A DNA stretch of 64,000 bases. Origin: Geodermatophilus sp. DSM 44513 (GTDB lineage Bacteria > Actinomycetota > Actinomycetes > Mycobacteriales > Geodermatophilaceae). Within the stretch, counting starts at the first letter, position 1; each line of letters starts with the position of its first letter. Location of the stretch: contig NZ_CP135963.1 of NCBI RefSeq assembly GCF_032460525.1, positions 1,798,001-1,862,000 on the forward strand, in the 5' to 3' direction. This document shows positions 36,309-44,707 of this stretch, in pieces. The position numbers were made by a program, and so were the translations under genes. Below the pieces are notes generated by a model. That model had not been told where the DNA came from. It ran no database searches and saw only the letters and a list, made by a program, of their open reading frames with translations.

Positions 36309-37580
36309 TCAGGCGGCGGTGGTCAGGGGTGGGGGGGTGCTGCCTGGTCCGGTACTGCTCGGACCCGCGCCGATCGGGCCGGTGCGGATCGGGGTGCCGT
36401 CGGGGCGCCAGGTGTGCCATCGGCCGTCGGTGTCGCGTTGGACGCGGAAGCCGTGGTGGACCTTGGTGTGGTGGCGTTCGCAGAGGAGTGCGGCGTTGTC
36501 CAGGTCGGTGGGTCCGCCGTCGATCCAGGCGATCAGGTGGTGCACGTCGCACCACCAGGTGGGGGCCCCGCAGCCGGCGAAGACGCAGCCGCCGTCGCGG
36601 ACCTCGGCGGCGCGGCGGACGTGGGCGGGGAACAGTCGCACGTCCCGGCCGTGATCCAGCGGCCGCCCGTCGGGGTGCAGCACCACCCGGGTGACCGCGG
36701 CGTCGCAGGCCAGCCGCCGGGCCGCTGTCGCGGAGATCTCCGCCCCGGAGGCCAGTCGGCCGGCACCCGGGCCGGTGGCGGCGTCGGTGAGGTCGGCGAT
36801 GCCGATGGTGACGATGACCTGCGGCTTGTGGCCGCGCAGCACCGGCAGCGCGCCGGTGGCCAGGGCGGTGTCGGACAGCTGCACCAGCGCGTCGGCCTGC
36901 TGCTGGGTGCGGGTGCGCTGGTCTGCGGCGCAGCGGCCGGCCTGGGTGATCGCCTCGACCGCGGTGGTGAACCGTTCCCCGCCCACGGCGTCCAGGTCGA
37001 ACCGCCCCGACACCGACCCGTCGGCGTGCCGGGTGATCGACAACCGGCGGCCCTCGGTGGGGTCGGGCTCGGGGCCGTCGGCGTCCAGGCGGTCGGCGTA
37101 GTGCCGCACCACCCGGGTGGTGTCGGCGTACGGACGCTGACGGGCGACGCCGGTGAGCAGCTCGTCGAACGCGGCCACATCGACGCCCTGGTCGGCGGCC
37201 AGGGCCAGCATCCGGGGCTCGGCGATGGTGCCCAGCACCGCCGCCTGCTCCGCGGTGACCTCCCCGGCGGCGAACGCCGCGGCCATCGCCGGCAGATGGG
37301 TCAGCGCGCGGGCCGCCCGCACCACCCGGGCGGCCTCGGAGTCCGACAGGTGCCCGTGCCCGCGCAACCAGGAGCCCATGGTCTTCAGCCCGTCGTGCTC
37401 GGCGGCACCGACGCCGTCGCACTCGGCCACCGTGCGGGCGATCTCGGCGTCGATCCGGTTGGCCAGGACCAGCAGCGGGCGCAACCGCTCCAACAGCGCC
37501 GGACCGAACAACGGCGACAGGTCCTCGGCGGCCAGAGCATCGACGGAGGCCAGCAGCTCGTCCACGAACACCCCTCCCAC
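36309..37580 (-). CDS. DUF222 / HNH endonuclease (13E12-type) protein
   Basis: The 423-residue protein has an N-terminal DUF222 region (about 1-300) and a C-terminal HNH nuclease motif: CVFAGC, CDVHHLIAWIDGG, then LCERHHTKVH, supplying the zinc cysteines and HNH histidines. This is the 13E12-repeat protein family, present in many copies in some actinobacteria and suspected of behaving like a selfish or homing element; its function is not established. Here it sits alone on the minus strand between hisB and hisH. Its upstream sequence is noticeably less GC-rich than its neighbours. Confidence 0.9.
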   Translation of the reverse strand: MGGVFVDELLASVDALAAEDLSPLFGPALLERLRPLLVLANRIDAEIARTVAECDGVGAAEHDGLKTMGSWLRGHGHLSDSEAARVVRAARALTHLPAMAAAFAAGEVTAEQAAVLGTIAEPRMLALAADQGVDVAAFDELLTGVARQRPYADTTRVVRHYADRLDADGPEPDPTEGRRLSITRHADGSVSGRFDLDAVGGERFTTAVEAITQAGRCAADQRTRTQQQADALVQLSDTALATGALPVLRGHKPQVIVTIGIADLTDAATGPGAGRLASGAEISATAARRLACDAAVTRVVLHPDGRPLDHGRDVRLFPAHVRRAAEVRDGGCVFAGCGAPTWWCDVHHLIAWIDGGPTDLDNAALLCERHHTKVHHGFRVQRDTDGRWHTWRPDGTPIRTGPIGAGPSSTGPGSTPPPLTTAA

Positions 37581-37811
37581 CGGCCCGATCAGGTGTTCGA
37601 AGTCTACCGCGGACGAGGACCACGATCAACACGAATCCCCAGCTCAGAGACCTGTCCACAGATCACGAGCCGTCGTGGCAGAGCGGCCGTCGAGCGCGGT
37701 CGACGACCCCGATGCGGACGCGGACCGTCCGTCGAGCAGGACGCCCAGGTGCGCGGCAGGAACGGCGACGGGCACGCGTGGGCGCCGCACGGGAGTCAGC
37801 GGAGGAGGTGC

Positions 37812-37985
37812 TCAGGCCAGCAGGAAGACCAGTACCGTCGCGGCGAGGACGAGCACGACGAGGGCGAGCAGCATGCGGAGGGCTCGGCGCCGGCCGGATC
37901 GGTTGTGCCTCAGCCCGGCAGCCAGGTCACCCCACCGGTCCACCTCGCCGGCCGGTGACAGGGGGTGGTGCTCGTACCGCTCCAC
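37812..37985 (-). CDS. Small tail-anchored membrane protein
   Basis: A 57-residue frame beginning at the GTG at 37985, with a GAGGATGG ribosome-binding site about 8 nt upstream. The first ~37 residues are hydrophilic and basic (RHNRSGRRRALR); the last ~20 are a single hydrophobic helix ending at the C-terminus (VLVLAATVLVFLLA). No family recognised. The orientation matches the HNH gene downstream, but 231 bp separate them. Confidence 0.55.
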   Translation of the reverse strand: MERYEHHPLSPAGEVDRWGDLAAGLRHNRSGRRRALRMLLALVVLVLAATVLVFLLA

Positions 37986-38107
37986 CGCACCATCCTCGCG
38001 CAGGACGGCCTGCGCGGCGGGGACCTGGGCGATCGACGGGGTCACCGCGGTGCGACGGCCGCCACCCCAGCTGCGGGAATCCCGTCGGGCACGTGATCGC
38101 TCGCACG

Positions 38108-38113
38108 TACCGT
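38108..38113 (+). promoter_or_regulatory. Putative -10 hexamer of hisH
   Basis: TACCGT ends 7 nt before the GTG at 38121. It implies that hisH has its own promoter after the insertion. Confidence 0.45.
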
Positions 38114-38120
38114 GGCAGGC

Positions 38121-38759
38121 GTGAAGAAGGTGGCGGTCCTCGACTACGGCTCGGGCAACCTCCGCTCGGCCGAGCGCGCGCTGACCCGGGTCGGCGCCGA
38201 CGTGACGGTGACCGCGGACCCGCAGGTCGCGCTGGAGGCCGACGGTCTCGTCGTGCCGGGGGTGGGCGCCTTCGCCGCCTGCATGGCGGGGCTCAAGGCG
38301 GTCGACGGACCGCGGGTGATCGGCCGGCGGTTGGCCGGCGGCCGGCCGGTGCTGGGCGTCTGCGTGGGGATGCAGGTCCTCTTCGAGCGCGGTGTCGAGC
38401 ACGGACACGACGCCGAGGGCTGTGGTGAGTGGCCCGGCACCGTCGAGCAGCTGCAGGCCCCGGTGCTGCCGCACATGGGCTGGAACACCGTGCAGGCGCC
38501 GCAGCGGACGGTGCTGTTCGACGGGCTCGAGGGTCAGCGCTTCTACTTCGTGCACTCCTACGGCGTCCGCAACTTCCCGCTGGGCGCCGAGGGCGTTCCC
38601 TCGCCGCTCGCCCCGCCGCTGGTCACCTGGGCCGAGCACGGCGACCGCTTCGTCGCAGGCGTGGAGAACGGGCCGCTGTCGGCCACCCAGTTCCACCCCG
38701 AGAAGTCCGGGGACGCCGGCGCCCAGCTGCTCACCAACTGGCTCGGCACGCTGGGCTGA
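38121..38759 (+). CDS. hisH: Imidazole glycerol phosphate synthase, glutamine amidotransferase subunit
   Basis: Class I glutaminase that feeds ammonia to HisF. The 212-residue protein has VPGVGAF, the nucleophile elbow [11 protein letters not shown] with the catalytic Cys, and the His-Glu pair in TQFHPEKSG. The GTG at 38121 is chosen because TACCGT lies 7 nt upstream and the conserved [11 protein letters not shown] starts immediately; an in-frame GTG at 38112 overlaps that hexamer. Its partner hisF lies about 6.3 kb downstream. Confidence 0.94.
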   Translation: MKKVAVLDYGSGNLRSAERALTRVGADVTVTADPQVALEADGLVVPGVGAFAACMAGLKAVDGPRVIGRRLAGGRPVLGVCVGMQVLFERGVEHGHDAEGCGEWPGTVEQLQAPVLPHMGWNTVQAPQRTVLFDGLEGQRFYFVHSYGVRNFPLGAEGVPSPLAPPLVTWAEHGDRFVAGVENGPLSATQFHPEKSGDAGAQLLTNWLGTLG

Positions 38760-38785
38760 CCGCCCAACTGCTCGGAGAGGTGGTC

Positions 38786-39223
38786 GTGCCCAGGACCGTG
38801 GACCTGATGGCGACGTTCCTCCCCGACCGTTCGCTCCGGCTGACGGCGCAGGGTGACCACGGCCCCATCGAGCTCGCCACGGGGGTCCGGTACTCCGAGC
38901 TGGGGCCACGGGCCACCGCAGCTGTGCGGGAACTGTTCCCCGGAGAGGACGCCACGCCCGCCCCCCTGGTGGCGGCACCACCGTGGGTGCACCTCGGAGA
39001 CCTGGTGCGCATCCACAGCACCTCCGACACCCTCGAGGGCACCACCACGCCGTACGCCCAGGTGGTCGGTTTCCTGCCCGTCGGCGGCGTCCAGGTGGTG
39101 CACTCCGAGGCCGGTGCGGGCATCTACTCGCCCGACGACCTCGACGTGGTGGGGGCGGACGCCATCGACCCGGCGTGGCGTGCGCGCATCGCCCGACGGT
39201 CGGGCATCCCGCCGGCCGGTTGA
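38786..39223 (+). CDS. Hypothetical protein after hisH
   Basis: A 145-residue soluble protein, family not recognised. It is mostly beta-predicted in feel, with no membrane helix or cysteine motif. The GTG at 38786 is chosen because GGAGAGG (38774-38780) lies 5 nt upstream; a second GTG at 38780 overlaps that site. It begins 26 nt after hisH and probably shares its transcript. It ends 8 nt before the convergent molybdoenzyme gene stop. Confidence 0.65.
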   Translation: MPRTVDLMATFLPDRSLRLTAQGDHGPIELATGVRYSELGPRATAAVRELFPGEDATPAPLVAAPPWVHLGDLVRIHSTSDTLEGTTTPYAQVVGFLPVGGVQVVHSEAGAGIYSPDDLDVVGADAIDPAWRARIARRSGIPPAG

Positions 39224-39231
39224 GCTCCGCG

Positions 39232-40272
39232 CTACTGCGGCGGGAACGGCGGCTGCAGCCACCACGGTGCGTCGACGACCTCGACCCGCGCCACCCACTT
39301 GACCCACCAGAAACCCCGGCGTCCGGGTGCCACCAGCCGCACCGGCGCCCCGTGCCCGGCCGACAGCGGCCGGCCCGCGGCGGAGGTCGCCAGCAGCAGG
39401 TCGCCGGCGTCCGCGAGCGGCAGCCGGCGCCGGAAGCCGGTCACCGAGACGACGTCGACGCTGCCGTCGGCCGGGAGGTCTGGGCCCAGGACGGCGAGCA
39501 GCCGGTCGAGGCGGACGCCGCCCCAGTCCTGCGCGGCGTACCAGCCGCCGGTGCAGTCGAGCACCGCCCGGACGGTGTCCCCGCGGTCGAGGTCGGCCAC
39601 CGGCACCCGCACCCGCCGGCCGGCGCCCACCAGCTCGACCGTCCCGGCGGCGGCGGAGGGCACGGTGTCGGTGAACCACTGGGTCACCGGCATCACGGCC
39701 GGATCGTCGGTGCCGCGCTCGAAGGAGCCGGTGGCCCGCCGCCGCGCACCCGGCGCGCCGGCCAGCCGCAGCAGTCCCTCGCCGGCGCCCCACAGGGCCG
39801 CCGCGCCGGCGACCAGCGCACCTGCCCTCAGCAGGCCGCGGCGGTCGAGGTCGGTGGCCCGCGGCCGCTGCCGCCGTCTCCACGCGTGGACGGCGACCAG
39901 CGCGCCGGTGGCCACGCCGAGGGCGACGTGCAGGTGCAGCACCGGGACCCCGGCCGACCACGACCACGGCCCGGTCACCCCGACCGCGTGCAGCACGCCG
40001 GTGAGCAGGGTGAGCAGGGTGGCGACGCCCAGGGCGGCGCCGCCGCCGCCCACCGGGCGCCGGTGCCAGCCGCGTCGCACGACGACCGCCTTCCACGGCA
40101 CGAGCAGCAGCAGCCCGAGCCCGGCCGCCCCGTGCGCGGCGACCACCACCCGCGCCGGCCCCGGCGACCCGACGCCGAAGGCCAGCACCCCGGTGCCACC
40201 GGCGAGCAGCAGCAGGCCGAGCAGCCCCACGTTGGTCCGCCGGCCGGCCCGGCGGGGGAGGAGGACGGCCAC
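39232..40272 (-). CDS. Membrane-anchored molybdopterin-dependent oxidoreductase (sulfite oxidase-like)
   Basis: The 346-residue protein has four hydrophobic helices in the first ~140 residues, with conserved His in AAHGAAGL and HLHVALG that could bind haem. An oxidoreductase molybdopterin-binding domain follows. The molybdenum-ligand Cys is in VLDCTGGWYA (about residue 238), and HGAPVRLVAPGRRG near the end is typical. The substrate is unknown. It is last in a four-gene minus-strand set (nitroreductase, TauE-like, SDR, this) with 17 nt or less between genes. Confidence 0.88.
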   Translation of the reverse strand: MAVLLPRRAGRRTNVGLLGLLLLAGGTGVLAFGVGSPGPARVVVAAHGAAGLGLLLLVPWKAVVVRRGWHRRPVGGGGAALGVATLLTLLTGVLHAVGVTGPWSWSAGVPVLHLHVALGVATGALVAVHAWRRRQRPRATDLDRRGLLRAGALVAGAAALWGAGEGLLRLAGAPGARRRATGSFERGTDDPAVMPVTQWFTDTVPSAAAGTVELVGAGRRVRVPVADLDRGDTVRAVLDCTGGWYAAQDWGGVRLDRLLAVLGPDLPADGSVDVVSVTGFRRRLPLADAGDLLLATSAAGRPLSAGHGAPVRLVAPGRRGFWWVKWVARVEVVDAPWWLQPPFPPQ

Positions 40273-40288
40273 GCCCCGAGTGTCCCCG

Positions 40289-41044
40289 TCAGCTGCGCAG
40301 GTAGGAGGCCCCGTTGACGTCGATGATCGTCCCGGTGGAGAACTGCGCGCCCGGCGACGCCAGCCACAGCACCGCGGAGGCGACCTCCTCGGGGCGGGCC
40401 ACCCGGCCGTAGGGCGACTGCGCGCGGACGGCGTCCCCGCCCGGCCCGTCGAGCACCTCGCGGGCCATCTCGGTCTGCACGAACCCCGGCGCGACGGTGC
40501 CCACGGAGATGCCGTGCGGCGCCAGGACCAGCGCCATCGACTGGCCGAAGGCGTTCAGCCCGGCCTTGGACGCGCCGTACGCCGGGGTGTCCGGCTCACC
40601 GCGGAAGGCACCCCGGCTGGAGACGTTGACCACCGCGCCGCCGCCCGCGGCGACCAGGTGCGGGACGGCGCGGAAGGTGGCGTTGGCCGCGCCGAGCAGG
40701 TTGACCGCCAGCGTCCGCGACCACGCCGCCTGCCACTCCTCGTAGGACACCGACAGCGGCGGGTGGGCGGTGAACACCCCGGCGTTGTTGACCAGCACGG
40801 ACAGCCCGCCCAGCGCCGCGGCGGCGTCGTCCACCATGGCGCCCACCGCGTCGGCGTCGGCGAGGTCGGCCTGCACCAGCACGTGCCCGTCGCCGGGCAG
40901 CTCGGCCAGCACGGCCTCCGCGCGGTCCCGGGAGGTGCCCCAGTGGACGGCGACCCGGTCGCCGGCGGCGGCGAAGGCCTGCGCGATGGCCCGGCCGATG
41001 CCGCGGGAGCCACCGGTGACCAGGACGGCTCGGGAGTCGCTCAC
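40289..41044 (-). CDS. SDR-family oxidoreductase
   Basis: A 251-residue classical short-chain dehydrogenase/reductase. It has the NAD(P) loop TGGSRGIGRA, NNAGV, the catalytic Ser and the YGASKAG motif with Tyr and Lys; VAPGFVQTEM follows. The substrate is unknown; FabG-like enzymes are the nearest general group. It starts 9 nt after the TauE-like gene's stop on the minus strand and probably belongs to the same operon. Confidence 0.9.
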   Translation of the reverse strand: MSDSRAVLVTGGSRGIGRAIAQAFAAAGDRVAVHWGTSRDRAEAVLAELPGDGHVLVQADLADADAVGAMVDDAAAALGGLSVLVNNAGVFTAHPPLSVSYEEWQAAWSRTLAVNLLGAANATFRAVPHLVAAGGGAVVNVSSRGAFRGEPDTPAYGASKAGLNAFGQSMALVLAPHGISVGTVAPGFVQTEMAREVLDGPGGDAVRAQSPYGRVARPEEVASAVLWLASPGAQFSTGTIIDVNGASYLRS

Positions 41045-41053
41045 GCCCGGCAG

Positions 41054-41785
41054 TCAACCAGCCAGCGCGACCAGGCCCCGCACCAGCGTGGCCACCCCGC
41101 CGGCCAGGGCGACGACGATCACCAGCTGCAGGCCCCGCGCCGCGCCCAGCCGCCGGGCCAGCAGCTCCCCGGCTGCCAGTCCCACGAGCAGGGCGACCCC
41201 GCTGACCAGCCACACGGAGGTGGCCAGCGGGGGGAGGCCCTTGCCGACCAGCGAGGCGACGTTGAGCAGCAGCAGGGTGGCCTGCGCGGTCGGGATGAAC
41301 ACCGGCAGCGGCCACTGCCGGGACACCGCGTAGGCGGTGACCATCGGCCCGCCGACCCCGGCGGTGACGTTCATGAACCCGGCCAGCGCACCGGCGACCA
41401 CCGCCGACCCACGGCCGGTCATCAGCGCCCGCCGGCGGCCCACCGCCACGACGGCGACGGCCGCCACCGACATCAGGCCCACGGCGACCAGCAGCGGCCC
41501 CTCCGGGAGGGCGCGCACGACGAAGACGCCCAGCGGGATGGCCAGCAGCGCGGGCACCGAGAGCAGGGCGACCTCCCGCCACAGCGTGCGGCGCCCGGTG
41601 CGGACCAGCACCAGCGCGCACAGCGACGCGGACAGCACGTTGGACAGCGAGACGCCGATCGCCGGGCCGGTCAGCAGGACGAGGAACGGGGCGGCCACCA
41701 GCGCGAACCCCAGGCCGGTGGCCCGCTGGGTGAGCGCGCCGAGCAGGACGGCGGCCGCGAGCAGCGCCGTCCCCAGGCCGCTCAC
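41054..41785 (-). CDS. TauE/SafE-family sulfite exporter-like permease
   Basis: A 243-residue membrane protein with about eight hydrophobic helices and the internal repeat typical of the TauE/SafE family. GFALVAAPFLVLLTGP and the second-half GFMNVTAGVGGPMV are the paired family motifs. Members export sulfite, sulfoacetate or other organosulfur anions. Its place beside a sulfite oxidase-like molybdoenzyme suggests sulfur-oxyanion handling, which is inference. The start overlaps the nitroreductase stop by 4 nt. Confidence 0.85.
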   Translation of the reverse strand: MSGLGTALLAAAVLLGALTQRATGLGFALVAAPFLVLLTGPAIGVSLSNVLSASLCALVLVRTGRRTLWREVALLSVPALLAIPLGVFVVRALPEGPLLVAVGLMSVAAVAVVAVGRRRALMTGRGSAVVAGALAGFMNVTAGVGGPMVTAYAVSRQWPLPVFIPTAQATLLLLNVASLVGKGLPPLATSVWLVSGVALLVGLAAGELLARRLGAARGLQLVIVVALAGGVATLVRGLVALAG

Positions 41786-42393
41786 CAGCGCCCGCGGTGC
41801 ACGACCTCGTCGACACCCCGGCGTCCGCGTCGCAGGGACGGCGACCGGCGGTCGTCCGCACCGGGGTAGCCCACCGTGACCAGGCCGACCGGGCGGTGGG
41901 TGTCCGGGACGCCGAACGCCGCGCGCAGCGCGTCCACCCGCTCGCCGGGGACGCCGGAGAAGGCGGCCCCGAGCCCCTCGTCGACGGCGGTCAGCAACAT
42001 CAGCAGCGCGGCCATCCCGGCGTCGACGTCCCAGTAGGGGACCGGCCAGCGGGCCGCGACACCGGCGGGGTCCCGCTCGGTCCAGCCCTTGTCCGGCTCG
42101 GCGTACCGCTCCAGGTAGGCGGCCTTCGACGACAGGGGCAGCACCAGCAGCGGGGCCCGGCGCATCCGGGTGAGCCAGCCGTCCGGTGCGCCCCCGGGTG
42201 AGGTCACCGACCAGAACAGCTCGCGGTCGGCAGGGTCCTCCAGGACGAGGAACGCCCAGCCCTGGGTGAACCCCGCGGACGGCGCGCGGATGGCGTGCTC
42301 CAGCAGCCGCTCGCGGACCTCGGCCGGCACCGGTCGGTCGGGGTCGTAGTCCCGGACCATGCGCCGCCGGCGGACGACGTCAGCGAACTCCAC
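41782..42393 (-). CDS. Nitroreductase-family protein
   Basis: A 203-residue FMN-dependent nitroreductase-like protein. RRRMVRDYDPDRPVP at the N-terminus carries the FMN-phosphate arginines, HAIRAPSAGFTQGW follows, and AVDEGLGAAFSG with GLVTVGYP closes the fold. The physiological substrate cannot be told. It is first in the four-gene minus-strand set; the next gene overlaps it by 4 nt. Confidence 0.88.
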   Translation of the reverse strand: MEFADVVRRRRMVRDYDPDRPVPAEVRERLLEHAIRAPSAGFTQGWAFLVLEDPADRELFWSVTSPGGAPDGWLTRMRRAPLLVLPLSSKAAYLERYAEPDKGWTERDPAGVAARWPVPYWDVDAGMAALLMLLTAVDEGLGAAFSGVPGERVDALRAAFGVPDTHRPVGLVTVGYPGADDRRSPSLRRGRRGVDEVVHRGRW

Positions 42394-42448
42394 CCCGCCA
42401 CCCTGTCACCCCGGGGCGGGACCCTTCGGACCCGTCCCGAGTCCCGAC

Positions 42449-42504
42449 GGCCCCCGTGCAGGGGCCCGTCGCGAGCGTGCGAGCGGCGGGGGGCACGGGG
42501 GTCC
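42449..42504 (-). repeat. Post-stop hairpin element, copy 6 (after the TIGR03086 gene)
   Basis: On the minus strand it starts 4 nt after the stop at 42509. CCCCCGTGC (42451-42459) pairs perfectly with GCACGGGGG (42493-42501); the loop is GCTCGCACGCTCGC. Its outer arms are identical to those of copy 1, 40 kb away. Confidence 0.8.
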
Positions 42505-42508
42505 TCTC

Positions 42509-43057
42509 TCAGGCCGTCCGGCCCAGCCGGGCCAGCACGCGGGTCTGCCGGTCGGCGTCCGCCGGCGGGTCCACCGCGGGCCGGCAGATGCCGTCCATGT
42601 GCAGCGCCGGACCGAAGCCGTCGGCGCCGGAGGCGACGCGGTCCAGTTCCTCGTCGGTGAGCCGGTCGTCGGCGCCGACCGCGCGGGCCACGTCCCACCG
42701 GTGCACCAGCACGTCCCAGACGTAGAACCGCGCGAGCGTGGTGCCGACCGTGGTCGGCCCGAAGAAGCCGTCGAACGGCCGCGCGAGCACGGACTCGTCG
42801 GCCAGCGCCGCGGCCACCGCGGCTGCGTGCGCCCGCCACGCGGCGGCCGGGTCGGCCGCCACGTCGGGTGCCCCGCCCAGGTCCACGCCGTGGCTCCCCA
42901 GGAAGTCCCGCTGGGTGGCGATCAGGTGCCCGACGACGTCGGCGGCCGACCACCCCGCGCACGGCGACGGGTTCGCCCACCTGCCGGCCGGCACGGCGTC
43001 CAGGAGTGCGGTGAGCGGCCGGCTCGCGGCCTCGTACTGCGTCGCTGTCGTGTCCAC
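42509..43057 (-). CDS. TIGR03086-type DinB/mycothiol-isomerase-like protein
   Basis: A 182-residue member of the DinB-like, metal-binding maleylpyruvate isomerase N-terminal family (TIGR03086-like). The NPSPCAGWSAADVVGHLIAT stretch carries the first metal-binding His. A second part, YVWDVLVHRWDVARAVG, supplies more. Relatives use mycothiol; the reaction here is unknown. The GTG is preceded by TACGGT at 7 nt on the minus strand. It is divergent from the AraC-type regulator. Confidence 0.85.
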   Translation of the reverse strand: MDTTATQYEAASRPLTALLDAVPAGRWANPSPCAGWSAADVVGHLIATQRDFLGSHGVDLGGAPDVAADPAAAWRAHAAAVAAALADESVLARPFDGFFGPTTVGTTLARFYVWDVLVHRWDVARAVGADDRLTDEELDRVASGADGFGPALHMDGICRPAVDPPADADRQTRVLARLGRTA

Positions 43058-43064
43058 GCGCCGG

Positions 43065-43070
43065 ACCGTA
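43065..43070 (-). promoter_or_regulatory. Putative -10 hexamer of the TIGR03086 gene
   Basis: TACGGT on the minus strand, 7 nt before the GTG at 43057. Confidence 0.4.
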
Positions 43071-43095
43071 GGGCGGTGCGGCAGGCTCGGTCTTG

Positions 43096-43962
43096 ATGGA
43101 ACCCGACAGCCCCCGGCCCGAGAGCGCCGCGCGGGACGCCGTCGAGCGCGCCCACCTGCGGGAGCCGGGCGACGCCTCGCACGTGATGTACCGGTACCCG
43201 GCCTCCGCGGAGTTCGAGGGGCTGCTGCGGCGGTTCTGGATCCCGGTCTGGTCGGTGCCGCCCGGCCAGGAGGCGCCGCAGCGGGTGCTGCAGTACCCGG
43301 TGGCGCTGGTGGTGGTCTCGGTCGACTACGCCCGCTTCTACGGGGTCGTGTCGGGGTTGTCGACGACCACGCTGACCGGCGACGGCTGGGCGGTCGGGGT
43401 GATGTGCGCGCCGGCCGCCGGCAGCCTGCTCGCCGGCGGCCCGATGACCGCCTACACCGACCGCTTCGTGGACGTCGCGGAGGTGCTGGGCGCCGCCGGG
43501 GAGCGACTCGCCGACCGGGTGCGGGCGGCGATGGCGGCCGACCCGCACGCGCCGGCCGCGCACGCCGCCGCCGTGGCCGCGTTCGGCGACGCGCTGCGCC
43601 CCCTCCTGCCGGTCGACGCCGAGGGCGAGCTGGTCAACCGGGTGGTGGCCTTCGTCGAGGAGCACCCCGAGGTCACCCGGGTCGCCCAGGTCTGCGAGCG
43701 GTTCGACCTGTCCGAGCGGGCGCTGCAGCGGCTGACCGCCCGCCGGCTCGGGCTGACCCCGAAGTGGCTCGTGCAGCGCCGGCGGCTGCAGGAGGCGGCC
43801 GGGCGGCTGCGCGCCTCCCCGTCGAGCATCGGCGAGGTGGCCGCGGCGCTCGGCTACGCCGACCAGGCGCACCTCACCCGCGACTTCGCCCGGGTGACCG
43901 GGACCACGCCCGGCCGCTTCGCCGCCCGGCACGCCCCCGGGGCCGGTGCGGGCACTCCCTAG
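43096..43962 (+). CDS. AraC-family transcriptional regulator
   Basis: A 288-residue protein with an N-terminal sensing domain (about 1-150) and a C-terminal double helix-turn-helix: [19 protein letters not shown], then [19 protein letters not shown] and TTPGRF, the AraC/XylS signature. The ATG at 43096 is preferred to the TTG just before it. Divergence from the TIGR03086 gene, with under 40 nt between starts, suggests that it controls that gene. The ligand is unknown. Confidence 0.9.
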   Translation: MEPDSPRPESAARDAVERAHLREPGDASHVMYRYPASAEFEGLLRRFWIPVWSVPPGQEAPQRVLQYPVALVVVSVDYARFYGVVSGLSTTTLTGDGWAVGVMCAPAAGSLLAGGPMTAYTDRFVDVAEVLGAAGERLADRVRAAMAADPHAPAAHAAAVAAFGDALRPLLPVDAEGELVNRVVAFVEEHPEVTRVAQVCERFDLSERALQRLTARRLGLTPKWLVQRRRLQEAAGRLRASPSSIGEVAAALGYADQAHLTRDFARVTGTTPGRFAARHAPGAGAGTP

Positions 43963-43965
43963 GCT
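43960..43965 (+). promoter_or_regulatory. Putative -10 hexamer of hisA
   Basis: TAGGCT overlaps the end of the AraC-type gene and ends 7 nt before the hisA GTG. hisA-ridA-hisF therefore may have their own leaderless transcript. Confidence 0.45.
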
Positions 43966-43972
43966 GGGGTCC

Positions 43973-44707
43973 GTGCCGAAGCTCCAGTTGCTCCCCGCCG
44001 TCGACGTCGCCGACGGGCAGGCCGTCCGCCTCGTGCAGGGGGAGGCCGGCAGCGAGACCTCCTACGGCGACCCGCTGGACGCCGCCCTGCAGTGGCAGCG
44101 CGACGGCGCCGAGTGGGTGCACCTGGTCGACCTCGACGCCGCCTTCGGCCGCGGCTCCAACCGCGAGCTGCTGGCCCGCGTGGTCGGCGAGCTGGACGTC
44201 GACGTCGAGCTCTCGGGGGGCATCCGGGACGACGAGACGCTGGCCGCCGCGCTGGCCACCGGCTGCCGCCGGGTCAACCTGGGCACCGCCGCGCTGGAGT
44301 CGCCGGACTGGTGCGCCGGGGCCATCGCCGAGCACGGCGACCGGATCGCCGTCGGCCTCGACGTCCGCGGCACCCGGCTCGCGGCCCGCGGCTGGACCCG
44401 GGAGGGCGGCGAGCTCTACGAGACCCTCGCCCGGCTGGACGCCGAGGGGTGCGCCCGCTACGTGGTCACCGACATCACCAAGGATGGCACGCTGCGCGGG
44501 CCCAACCTCGACCTGCTGCGCGAGGTGTGCGCCGCCACGCCCCGCCCGGTCGTCGCCTCCGGCGGGGTCAGCTCGCTGGACGACATCCGCGCGCTGGCCG
44601 GGCTGAGCGCGGTCGGCGTCGAGGGCGCGATCGTCGGCAAGGCCCTCTACGCGGGCGCGTTCACCCTGCCCGAGGCGCTGGCCGTCACCCGCGAGGCGTC
44701 GGCGTGA
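43973..44707 (+). CDS. hisA: Phosphoribosyl isomerase A (HisA/PriA)
   Basis: A 244-residue TIM-barrel isomerase. In actinobacteria PriA does both the HisA step (ProFAR isomerisation) and the TrpF step (PRA isomerisation). PriA-like features are [15 protein letters not shown] near the N-terminus, [30 protein letters not shown] (the flexible loop with Arg and Trp) and [13 protein letters not shown]. No trpF lies in the trp gene run downstream, which fits the dual role. The GTG at 43973 follows TAGGCT by 7 nt. The stop overlaps the RidA gene. Confidence 0.94.
   Translation: MPKLQLLPAVDVADGQAVRLVQGEAGSETSYGDPLDAALQWQRDGAEWVHLVDLDAAFGRGSNRELLARVVGELDVDVELSGGIRDDETLAAALATGCRRVNLGTAALESPDWCAGAIAEHGDRIAVGLDVRGTRLAARGWTREGGELYETLARLDAEGCARYVVTDITKDGTLRGPNLDLLREVCAATPRPVVASGGVSSLDDIRALAGLSAVGVEGAIVGKALYAGAFTLPEALAVTREASA

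Noticed and set aside
37651..37664. CCTGTCCACAGATC upstream of the HNH gene, resembling a DnaA box
   Set aside because: Single near-match to TTATCCACA, without a cluster or AT-rich unwinding region. Not an origin; it may be a fixed flank of the 13E12-type gene.
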